From positions 124,001-188,000 of the forward strand of contig NZ_LPVV01000034.1 of assembly GCF_002362255.1 (NCBI RefSeq): 64,000 bases of DNA, in the 5' to 3' direction. Within the stretch, counting starts at the first letter, position 1. Every line of letters starts with the position of its first letter. The notes beneath the pieces are model-generated. The model worked only from the letters and a program-made list of their open reading frames with translations. It had not been told where the DNA came from and searched no databases. The stretch is from Microbacterium sp. SZ1 (GTDB lineage Bacteria > Actinomycetota > Actinomycetes > Actinomycetales > Microbacteriaceae). Below, piece after piece: positions 34,213 through 41,092 of the stretch. The position numbers and the translations under genes were made by a program.

Positions 34213-34306
34213 GCGCGTCAGCGTCTCAGACGCTGGCGGGCGGGTGTCGACGATCCCGGGCGCCCCGAGCCTGCACGGCGCGTCAGCGGCCCAGACGCTG
34301 GCGGGC
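34213..34306. repeat. duplication of the 3' end of the DUF4188 gene, 65-bp offset
   Basis: A 29-bp block at 34278-34306 contains the last codons and stop of the neighbouring minus-strand gene (encoding ARQRLGR). It recurs at 34213-34241 with 27 of 29 bases matching. The upstream copy again ends in a stop on the minus strand. The arrangement parallels the recQ 3' end. Confidence 0.75.
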
Positions 34307-34759
34307 CGTCTTCATGCCCTCCCCGATCGGCACATGCCGGGTGGCGGCTGCGAGACCGAATGCCGGCATGTCGACGTACACGGCTTCGAGATCCTTCGTC
34401 GGCACCTGATACGTCTCATGCCACACCCCCACGCTGCCCGTGCCCTGCAGGGTGCGCATGAAGTCACGCCAGGGCTGCAGGTGCGGGGCCTCGCGATCGG
34501 CCGCGAATCGCTGGAGATGCTCTGGGCTCTCCCAATACGTGAGCAGCAGCGTCGTCCTGCCGAACCAGTTCTGCATGCCGAGCATGCCCGCGTCGGGGTG
34601 CGTCATCAGGTGCTGCAGCATGGGCGGCATCCTGCTCGCCGTCCACATGACCCTCCCGACCTGCCACCATTTGTTGGCCCGCATCCCGATCAGGAACACC
34701 GTGACGTCGGAGCGCTCGACGGATGCCGTGAACCGTCCGGGGAAGACCTGCTGAGCCAT
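34283..34759 (-). CDS. DUF4188-like (monooxygenase-like) protein
   Basis: The 158-residue protein contains 'DVTVFLIGMRANKWWQVGRV', the family hallmark, plus 'TTLLLTYWESPEHLQRFAAD' and 'VGVWHETYQVP', reminiscent of the antibiotic-biosynthesis-monooxygenase/dimeric barrel fold. Function unknown. The start at 34759 follows AAAGG; an earlier ATG at 34801 would lie inside the operator. It is divergent from a TetR gene with a shared operator, so expression is presumably induced by that regulator's ligand. Its 3' end is duplicated downstream. Confidence 0.82.
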   Translation of the reverse strand: MAQQVFPGRFTASVERSDVTVFLIGMRANKWWQVGRVMWTASRMPPMLQHLMTHPDAGMLGMQNWFGRTTLLLTYWESPEHLQRFAADREAPHLQPWRDFMRTLQGTGSVGVWHETYQVPTKDLEAVYVDMPAFGLAAATRHVPIGEGMKTARQRLGR

Positions 34760-34783
34760 GCGCGACCTTTCGAGAGAGATATT

Positions 34784-34813
34784 CCGTAACGCTGTTACCA
34801 AACAACGTTACGG
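34784..34813. promoter_or_regulatory. TetR operator between the divergent DUF4188 and tetR genes
   Basis: Perfect 8-bp arms CCGTAACG (34784-34791) and CGTTACGG (34806-34813) flank 14 bp. A second nested repeat GTAAC-3 bp-GTTAC covers 34786-34798. It lies in the 67-bp gap between the two starts, directly over the expected promoters. Confidence 0.8.
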
Positions 34814-34826
34814 TACGATCGGATGC

Positions 34827-35390
34827 ATGGCAAGACCTTCCCTCTACGACGATGCGCTGCGGGAGCGCCTACTCGCGGCGACCGCGGCGATGGTCGACGA
34901 GAAGGGCCCGGAGCGGGTCAGCCTCCGTGAGATCGCCCAGACCGCCGGTACGTCGACATCGGCCGTGTACGCCCTGTTCGGCGGGAAGAACGAGATGCTC
35001 GTCGCCGTCATCGAGAACGGCTTCGCCTCGTTCGGTGACTCCCAGGCCGCGGTCGAGGCCGCAGGGCTGCGCGCTCTCGGTCTCGCCTATCGGGACTGGG
35101 CGACGAAGAACCCGGCCCTGTACCGCCTGATGTTCAACGGAGCGATCACGACGCTCATCGACTGCCGACCCGACGACGAGAAGACCGGAGCCGCAATGGC
35201 ACCCCTCATCCGCACCCTCGCAGAGCGCGTTCCCGCGGACAGAGTGGCCGTAGCCGCGCTGACGGTCTGGGCGCAGGTGCACGGAGCCGTGAGCCTCGAG
35301 CTCGCCGCCGTCACACCGGTCGCGGTCGATTGGGATGCCGTCTACGAGGAGGTCGTCACGGCCGTCGAACGGGCCTTCCCGCTCCCCTGA
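34827..35390 (+). CDS. TetR-family regulator
   Basis: The 187-residue protein has an N-terminal HTH ('VSLREIAQTAGTSTSAVYALFGGKNEML') and a TetR_C-type ligand domain with 'ALGLAYRDWATKNPALYRLMF' (WHG-domain-like). The ATG at 34827 is 7 bp after a TACGAT -10-like hexamer (34814-34819) that adjoins the operator, consistent with a leaderless, autoregulated transcript. It probably represses itself and the divergent DUF4188 gene. Confidence 0.9.
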   Translation: MARPSLYDDALRERLLAATAAMVDEKGPERVSLREIAQTAGTSTSAVYALFGGKNEMLVAVIENGFASFGDSQAAVEAAGLRALGLAYRDWATKNPALYRLMFNGAITTLIDCRPDDEKTGAAMAPLIRTLAERVPADRVAVAALTVWAQVHGAVSLELAAVTPVAVDWDAVYEEVVTAVERAFPLP

Positions 35391-35401
35391 GCCACGGCCG
35401 G

Positions 35402-35523
35402 CCGCCGGTCTTGCTGCCGATAGGGTGGCCTACGACCTCGTCGACGACAGGCTCCGCGCGAAAACGGGCGAACTGTATGACGCAGTGCGGTCGAAGATCT
35501 CGGGCAGGGCCTCCGACCACTGA
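35402..35523 (+). pseudogene. possible C-terminal gene fragment
   Basis: An open stretch ending TGA at 35521-35523 encodes a plausible helical C-terminus ('DLVDDRLRAKTGELYDAVRS') in the gap between tetR and folD. It has no start or ribosome site of its own. I cannot identify the parent gene. Confidence 0.3.
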
Positions 35524-35530
35524 CCTGCGT

Positions 35531-35597
35531 GTCGCAGAAATGCGGCGGCGTCGCAGGAATCCGGAGAATCCCTGCGACGCCGGAGCTTTTCTGCGAC
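35531..35597. repeat. nested palindrome downstream of folD (terminator-like)
   Basis: The inner perfect 11-bp stem GGCGTCGCAGG (35547-35557) / CCTGCGACGCC (35571-35581) has a 13-base loop. The outer arms are GTCGCAGAAA (35531-35540) / TTTCTGCGAC (35588-35597). It starts 12 bp past the folD stop, so it may terminate the glyA-folD transcript. The TTCTGCG arms recall the hairpin at 21194-21254, so it may be a dispersed palindrome. Confidence 0.65.
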
Positions 35598-35608
35598 CGC
35601 AGCGCGCG

Positions 35609-36487
35609 TCAGACCAGCCGCTCCGCGGCCTCCACCACGTTCGTCATGAGCAGCGCGACGGTCATCGGTCCCACGCCGCCCGGGTTCGGCGACACCCAGC
35701 CCGCGACCTCGGCCACGTCGGGGTGCACGTCGCCGAAGACGAGGTTCTTGCCCGTCTCCGGGTCGGTCTCGCGCGTCACACCCACATCGAGCACCGCGGC
35801 CCCCGGCTTGACGTCCTCGGCACGGATGAGGTGCTTCACGCCCGCCGCGGCCACGATCACATCGGCCTCGCGCAGGTAGCGCGGCATGTCGACCGTGCCC
35901 GTGTGGGTCAGGGTGACGGTGGCGTTGAGGTCGCGGCGCGTGAGCAGCAGGCCGATCGACCGACCGATCGTCACGCCGCGGCCGACGACGACCACGTGCT
36001 TGCCCTTCAGGTCGTAGCCGTTGCGCAGCAGCAGCTCGATCACCCCCCGCGGCGTGCACGGCAGCGGCGTGTGGATCGGGCTGTTCACGTTGAGCACCAG
36101 ACGACCCAGGTTGGTCGGGTGCAGACCGTCGGCATCCTTCGCCGGGTCGATCCGCTCGAGGATCGCGTCGGTGTCGATGTGCTTCGGCAGCGGCAGCTGC
36201 ACGATGTAGCCGTGGCAGCTGTCGTCGGCGTTGAGCTCGTCGATCAGCGCTTCGACATCGCCCTGCGTCGCATCGGCCGGCAGTTCGCGCTGGATCGAGT
36301 TCATGCCGATCGCCTCGGACTGACGGTGCTTCATCCCGACGTAGAGCTGGGATGCCGGGTCGGCGCCGACCAGCACCGTGGCGATGCCCGGGACGATGCC
36401 CTTCTCCTTCAGCGCGGCGACCCGCTCGGTCAGCTCGGCCTTGATCGCGGCCGACGCCGCCTTGCCGTCGAGAACGCGAGCGGTCAC
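35609..36487 (-). CDS. folD: bifunctional methylenetetrahydrofolate dehydrogenase/cyclohydrolase
   Basis: The 292-residue enzyme interconverts 5,10-methylene- and 10-formyl-tetrahydrofolate with NADP. Motifs: '[14 protein letters not shown]' with the catalytic Lys, '[13 protein letters not shown]', the NADP loop '[16 protein letters not shown]', and the C-terminal '[16 protein letters not shown]'. It overlaps glyA by four bases (ATGA), forming a one-carbon operon under the upstream ZTP riboswitch. Confidence 0.97.
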   Translation of the reverse strand: MTARVLDGKAASAAIKAELTERVAALKEKGIVPGIATVLVGADPASQLYVGMKHRQSEAIGMNSIQRELPADATQGDVEALIDELNADDSCHGYIVQLPLPKHIDTDAILERIDPAKDADGLHPTNLGRLVLNVNSPIHTPLPCTPRGVIELLLRNGYDLKGKHVVVVGRGVTIGRSIGLLLTRRDLNATVTLTHTGTVDMPRYLREADVIVAAAGVKHLIRAEDVKPGAAVLDVGVTRETDPETGKNLVFGDVHPDVAEVAGWVSPNPGGVGPMTVALLMTNVVEAAERLV

Positions 36488-37758
36488 TGCTGCAGGTCCG
36501 GGTACAGCGGGAACGCGGCGGCGAGCGCGTCGACCCGTGCGCGGAGCGCCTCGATGTCGGCGCCGGGGATCAGCGCGAGCGCGATCACGTCGGCGACCTC
36601 GGTGAACTCGGCGTCGCCGAACCCGCGCGTCGCGAGCGCGGGCGTGCCGATGCGAAGACCCGACGTCACCATCGGCGGACGGGGGTCGTTCGGAACCGCG
36701 TTGCGGTTCACGGTGATGTGGATCTCGTGCAGCAGGTCCTCGGCCTGCTTGCCGTCGAGCTCGGCGTCGCGCAGGTCGACCAGCACGAGGTGCACATCGG
36801 TGCCGCCCGAGCGGACGCCGATGCCGGCATCCTTGACGTCCTGCTGAGAGAGTCGCTCGGCGATGATCGACGCGCCGCGCAGGACGCGCTGCTGACGCTC
36901 CGCGAACTCGGGGGTCGCGGCGAGCTTGAACGCGGTCGCCTTCGCGGCGATCACGTGCATGAGCGGACCGCCCTGCTGCCCCGGGAACACCGCGGTGTTG
37001 ATCTTCTTGGCGATGTCGGCGTCGTTGGTGAGGATGAAGCCCGAGCGGGGGCCGCCGATCGTCTTGTGCACGGTCGACGACACGACGTGCGCGTGCGGCA
37101 CGGGGTTCGGGTGCAGACCGGCGGCGACGAGCCCGGCGAAGTGCGCCATGTCGACCCAGAGCAGCGCACCGACCTCGTCGGCGATCGCGCGGAAGGCCTC
37201 GAAGTCGAGGGTGCGGGGATACGCCGACCAGCCGGCGATGATGACCTTCGGCTTGTGCTCGAGGGCGAGGCGGCGCACCTCGTCCATGTCGATGACCGAG
37301 GTCTCGGGGTTCACGCCGTAGGCGACGATGTCGTAGAGACGGCCGGAGAAGTTGATCTTCATGCCGTGCGTGAGGTGTCCGCCCTGGTCGAGCGACAGAC
37401 CGAGCAGGGTGTCGCCGGGGCGGGCGATCGCATGCAGGACGGCGGCGTTGGCGGACGCACCGGAGTGCGGCTGGACGTTCGCGAACTCGGCACCGAAGAG
37501 GTCCTTGGCGCGCTGGATGGCGAGCTCCTCGGCGACGTCGACCTCTTCGCAGCCGCCGTAGTAGCGCCGGCCGGGGTAGCCCTCGGCGTATTTGTTCGTC
37601 AGGACGGACCCCTGCGACTGCAGCACGGAGACGGGCACGAAGTTCTCGGACGCGATCATCTCGAGGAAGGTCTGCTGACGCTTCAGCTCACGGTCGAGGA
37701 CCTCGGCGATCTCGGGGTCGACCTCGGCGAGCGGGGCGTTGAAGTAACGGTCGGTCAT
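36484..37758 (-). CDS. glyA: serine hydroxymethyltransferase
   Basis: The 424-residue PLP enzyme makes glycine and methylene-tetrahydrofolate from serine. Motifs: '[20 protein letters not shown]', '[18 protein letters not shown]', and the PLP lysine in '[14 protein letters not shown]'. AGAGGAG lies 10 bp before the ATG at 37758; a start seven codons earlier lacks a ribosome site. With folD it forms an operon whose leader carries a ZTP riboswitch, so expression should rise when 10-formyl-THF is short and ZTP accumulates. Confidence 0.97.
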   Translation of the reverse strand: MTDRYFNAPLAEVDPEIAEVLDRELKRQQTFLEMIASENFVPVSVLQSQGSVLTNKYAEGYPGRRYYGGCEEVDVAEELAIQRAKDLFGAEFANVQPHSGASANAAVLHAIARPGDTLLGLSLDQGGHLTHGMKINFSGRLYDIVAYGVNPETSVIDMDEVRRLALEHKPKVIIAGWSAYPRTLDFEAFRAIADEVGALLWVDMAHFAGLVAAGLHPNPVPHAHVVSSTVHKTIGGPRSGFILTNDADIAKKINTAVFPGQQGGPLMHVIAAKATAFKLAATPEFAERQQRVLRGASIIAERLSQQDVKDAGIGVRSGGTDVHLVLVDLRDAELDGKQAEDLLHEIHITVNRNAVPNDPRPPMVTSGLRIGTPALATRGFGDAEFTEVADVIALALIPGADIEALRARVDALAAAFPLYPDLQQ

Positions 37759-37798
37759 GGTGACATGCTCCTCTGACAACGGAATCGAAGGGTGTTCC

Positions 37799-37880
37799 TA
37801 TCGGCCCAGGCGCGCGGTCGAAGTCCGTGGTCAGTCGCTCCCCGGTGGTAGTCCACCCAGACGCCAGTCGCGACGGTTCG
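37799..37880 (-). promoter_or_regulatory. ZTP (pfl-motif) riboswitch in the glyA leader
   Basis: Read on the minus strand, the leader contains GCGACTGGCG, then GGTGGAC-TA-CCACCGGGGAGCG, a variable linker, and CGCGCCTGGGC, in the order and spacing of the pfl RNA motif. That motif comprises the P1/P2 core, the G-rich internal loop and the 3' pseudoknot element CCUGGGC. ZTP/ZMP riboswitches typically precede glyA, folD and purine genes in actinobacteria. The 3' element lies about 40 nt before the glyA start, close enough for an expression platform acting on translation or termination. Confidence 0.88.
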
Positions 37881-37886
37881 AGCATA
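37881..37886 (-). promoter_or_regulatory. -10 element of glyA-folD
   Basis: TATGCT on the minus strand lies just upstream of the riboswitch 5' end, so transcription would start at about 37875, the expected RNA start. No good -35 match is visible. Confidence 0.5.
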
Positions 37887-37934
37887 CCGGATCGGCCCTG
37901 TCGTGGCGGTGTGTCCGCAGGGTAGGTTTTGTTC

Positions 37935-39464
37935 ATGGTCCTTCCCCTCCCCCTCGTCCCCCTTCCCGTCTCCGCCATCGTCGGCGAGGGCCGGATGCCG
38001 GTCACCGAGAGCATGCGAGTCATCGGCGACTCCCCCGCCGCGATCCAGCTGATGGATGCCGTGGCGCACCGCACCGGCATCCGCCTCACCACCACCGACG
38101 TCGCGGAGCCCGGGGCGGTCACCCTGCGCGTGGAGTCCGGCGCGGCGCCGACGGAGGGATACCGCCTCTCGATCGGCGAGAACCTGCAGATCGTCGGCGG
38201 CGACGAGGCCGGACTCTTCTACGGTGTGCAGACCCTCCTGCAGCTGTTGACCGAGGAGAGCGGCGTGTGGAGCCTGCCCCGTGTCGAGATCACCGACGCC
38301 CCCCGATTCCCGCGGCGCGGGGTCATGCTCGACGTCACCCGTCACTTCTTCGACGTCGCCGAGGTGAAGCGCTTCATCGACGAGACGAGCGCACTGAAGT
38401 ACAACCACCTGCACCTGCACCTCAGCGACGACCAGGGCTGGCGCATCCAGATCGAGTCGTGGCCGAGGCTCACCGAGCTGTCGTCGGCGTCGGCTGCGGA
38501 CGGCGACCGCGGCGGCTTCTACACGAAGGACGAGTACCGCGACATCGTGGCGTATGCGGCGGCGCGGCACATGATCGTCATCCCCGAGATCGACCTCCCC
38601 GGGCACACGCACGCGATCGGCGTCGCGTACCCCGAGCTCGTCGAGGAGCCCGTGCTCAACGACGCCCTCGTGTCGCAGGCCAAGGAGCTCGACCAGCCGC
38701 TTCCTGTGAAGGGCGAGCCGTACCTGGGCTGGGGCGTCGGCCACTCGAGCGTCCGGATCCATGAGGAGCGCACCTACGAGTTCGTGCGCGACGTCGTCCG
38801 CGAGCTCGTCGAGCTGACGCCCGGCCCGTACATCCACATCGGCGGCGACGAGTCGCTCGGCACCCCGCAGGCCGACTTCGACCTGTTCGCCGAGCGCGCG
38901 ACCGCCATCGTGGTCGAGGAGGGGAAGATCCCTGTCGCCTGGCACGAGATGGGCTCGGCCACCGGCATCGCCGAGGGCACCGTCGGACAGTACTGGGGCA
39001 TGACGACACCCTCCGAGACGCACGCCAACGAGGCTGCCCGCTTCGTGGAACGGGGCGGCGCGCTGATCGTCTCTGCCGCTGACGCCGCCTACCTCGATAT
39101 GAAGTACACCCCGGACTTCCCCCTCGGACTCACCTGGGCCGCCGTCGTCGACGTGCAGCGCGCGTACTCATGGGACCCGGTGGCCGTGCTCGACGTGCCC
39201 GACAGCGCCATCCTCGGCATCGAGGCGCCGCTGTGGAGCGAGACCACCCGCACCTACGCCGACGTCGAGCAGCTCGTGTTCCCGCGCGCGGCGGCTCTCG
39301 CGGAGGTGGCGTGGTCGCCGCGGGACGGCGAGGGCCGCGACTGGGAGTCGTTCCGCGGACGCATCGCCTCGCTCGCGCCGGGATGGCGTGCTCGCGGCGT
39401 GAACTTCCATGCCTCGCCCGAGATCGACTGGACCTCGCCCGAGATCGACGGGGTCGAGCAGTGA
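37935..39464 (+). CDS. beta-N-acetylhexosaminidase (GH20)
   Basis: The 509-residue GH20 glycosidase releases terminal GlcNAc/GalNAc. The N-terminal GH20b domain spans residues about 1-115. The catalytic barrel has 'PRFPRRGVMLDVTRHFFDV', 'NHLHLHLSDDQGWRIQIESW' and the Asp-Glu pair in 'YIHIGGDESLGTP'. No signal peptide is visible, so it is probably cytoplasmic, acting on imported chito-oligosaccharides. TAGGTT (37923-37928) stands 6 bp before the ATG, suggesting a leaderless start. It overlaps nagA (GTGA). Confidence 0.93.
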   Translation: MVLPLPLVPLPVSAIVGEGRMPVTESMRVIGDSPAAIQLMDAVAHRTGIRLTTTDVAEPGAVTLRVESGAAPTEGYRLSIGENLQIVGGDEAGLFYGVQTLLQLLTEESGVWSLPRVEITDAPRFPRRGVMLDVTRHFFDVAEVKRFIDETSALKYNHLHLHLSDDQGWRIQIESWPRLTELSSASAADGDRGGFYTKDEYRDIVAYAAARHMIVIPEIDLPGHTHAIGVAYPELVEEPVLNDALVSQAKELDQPLPVKGEPYLGWGVGHSSVRIHEERTYEFVRDVVRELVELTPGPYIHIGGDESLGTPQADFDLFAERATAIVVEEGKIPVAWHEMGSATGIAEGTVGQYWGMTTPSETHANEAARFVERGGALIVSAADAAYLDMKYTPDFPLGLTWAAVVDVQRAYSWDPVAVLDVPDSAILGIEAPLWSETTRTYADVEQLVFPRAAALAEVAWSPRDGEGRDWESFRGRIASLAPGWRARGVNFHASPEIDWTSPEIDGVEQ

Positions 39465-40627
39465 CGGTGGAGCAGACCGCGTCAGGATCTCTCGTCATCC
39501 ACCGAGCGCGGCTGGTGGATGACGGCGCCATCGCCGACGACGCCTGGGTGCGCATCGAGGACGGCCTCGTCGTCGCGACCGGCACCGGCACTACGTGGGA
39601 TGCGGCTGATCGCGTCGTCGACGCGCAGGAGGCCGCCGGTGAAGGTGCGATTCTGACCCCGGGCTTCGTCGACATCCACGGGCACGGCGGAGCGGGCGCG
39701 TCGTTCGACGACGGCGTCGACGCGATCCGCACAGCCCGCTCCCTGCATCGCGCACACGGCACGACCCGAGCCGTGGTGTCGCTCGTCACGGCGCCGCTCG
39801 ACGACCTCGCTCGTCGCGTCGGCGAGATCGCCGAGCTGACGCGCAGCGACCGCGACATCCTCGGCTCACACCTCGAGGGGCCCTTCCTCGATCCGGGCCA
39901 CCACGGCGCCCATGAGCCGAGCCTGCTCCGGGCGCCGGTGGCGGACGACGTGAGCCGGCTTCTCGACGCCGGCGCGGGCACCGTGCGCCAGGTCACGATC
40001 GCACCCGAGCTGCCGGGAGGACTCGATGCCGTGCGGCTGATCGTCGAGTCGGGAGCGGCGGCGGCCGTCGGACACACCGACGCCGACGCCGACATGGCCC
40101 GAGCGGCGTTCGATGCCGGGGCATCGATCCTCACGCACGCGTTCAACGCGATGCCGGGCATCCATCATCGCGCGCCCGGCCCCGTGCTGACCGCGGCGGC
40201 CGACCACCGCGTCGTGCTCGAGGCGATCGCCGACGACGTGCACCTCGATCCTCATGTCGTGAAGCTGCTGTTCGACTCCGCCCCCGACCGCGTCGCGCTG
40301 ATCACCGATGCGATGGCCGCGGCGGGCAGCGCCGACGGGCACTACGACCTCGGCGCCGTCAGCGTGACCGTCGAGGACGGCATCGCCCGCGCGGACGACA
40401 CCGGATCGATCGCCGGCTCGACGCTCACGCAGGACGTCGCGCTGCAGCGCGCGGTGGCGGCCGGCATCCCGCTCCCCGTCGCGGTGCGCGCTCTCACCCG
40501 TACACCCGCGTCCGCGGTCGGACACGGCGAGCGGATCGGCGCACTCGCCCCCGCGTACGCCGGCGACGCGGTGCTGCTGGATGCGGAGCTGCGCGTCGCG
40601 CGCGTCTGGGTGGGCCGACTCCCCTAG
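39461..40627 (+). CDS. nagA: N-acetylglucosamine-6-phosphate deacetylase
   Basis: The 388-residue amidohydrolase removes acetate from GlcNAc-6-P. Motifs: 'ILTPGFVDIHGHGGAGASFDDG' in part, 'LGSHLEGPFLDPGHHGAH', 'AAVGHTDADADMA', 'LTHAFNAMPGIHHRAPG' and catalytic Asp in 'VALITDAMAAAG'. The GTG start lies in the hexosaminidase stop. It pairs metabolically with nagB and the ROK kinase about 5 kb away, giving GlcNAc to fructose-6-P. Confidence 0.95.
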   Translation: MTVEQTASGSLVIHRARLVDDGAIADDAWVRIEDGLVVATGTGTTWDAADRVVDAQEAAGEGAILTPGFVDIHGHGGAGASFDDGVDAIRTARSLHRAHGTTRAVVSLVTAPLDDLARRVGEIAELTRSDRDILGSHLEGPFLDPGHHGAHEPSLLRAPVADDVSRLLDAGAGTVRQVTIAPELPGGLDAVRLIVESGAAAAVGHTDADADMARAAFDAGASILTHAFNAMPGIHHRAPGPVLTAAADHRVVLEAIADDVHLDPHVVKLLFDSAPDRVALITDAMAAAGSADGHYDLGAVSVTVEDGIARADDTGSIAGSTLTQDVALQRAVAAGIPLPVAVRALTRTPASAVGHGERIGALAPAYAGDAVLLDAELRVARVWVGRLP

Positions 40628-41011
40628 CCCGCTGCGCGACGACGCGCAGCTCTGCGCTCTCCGGTCTTCTTCAGGGTGGAGGGCCGCCTTTCCCCAGAAT
40701 GGCGGCCCCCGCGCTTCCCCTCTCAGAGCCGGCGGGCCGGGAACTCCTCCCCCGAGGCGCCCGACCCGCCGTTCACCGGTGCTCATGCCCCTCGGCACCA
40801 GCGCCTGATCCTCCGCCCCCCGGTGGAGGACCACGGCTGTCTCTACGGGATGAGACGACGGTCCCGCCGATTCATTACGCCACTTCTCAGATTTTCTTCG
40901 AGATTTTTCTCCGATCCTGTGCGCAGTCGCTCTGATCAGGTCTTTTCCTGGACGCGACCTCTCGATGAGAGTTCAATCCCGGGGTGGCGAACCTGAAAGA
41001 TCGGAGAGAGA
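40628..41011. other. 384-bp gap upstream of the sigma-factor operon
   Basis: No gene is visible. It contains a GC hairpin at 40681-40708 (arms GGGCCGCC/GGCGGCCC, loop 12), probably ending the nagA transcript. An AT-rich patch follows with a near-direct repeat (AGATTTTCTTCG at 40889 and AGATTTTTCTCCG at 40901), then the likely promoter zone of the sigma gene. I could not fix a promoter with confidence. Confidence 0.5.
40681..40708. terminator. hairpin after nagA
   Basis: Perfect 8-bp arms GGGCCGCC (40681-40688) and GGCGGCCC (40701-40708) lie 54 bp past the nagA stop. No T-run follows, so termination may be weak or factor-dependent. Confidence 0.45.
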
Positions 41012-41092
41012 ATGGATAAGGCGCGTGATGAAGGACGGTCTCACGCGTCTCTTCATGTGGAGACGCATCCGCTCTCCATGACAGATGGATGA
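41012..41092 (+). CDS. 26-codon upstream ORF coupled to the sigma-factor gene
   Basis: ATG at 41012 follows a good ribosome site (GGAGAGAG) and encodes MDKARDEGRSHASLHVET, then HPLSMTDG and stop. Its TGA (41090-41092) overlaps the sigma-factor ATG (41089-41091) as ATGA. The sigma ATG itself has no ribosome site, so its translation probably depends on this upstream ORF. The peptide resembles nothing I know. Confidence 0.5.
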   Translation: MDKARDEGRSHASLHVETHPLSMTDG

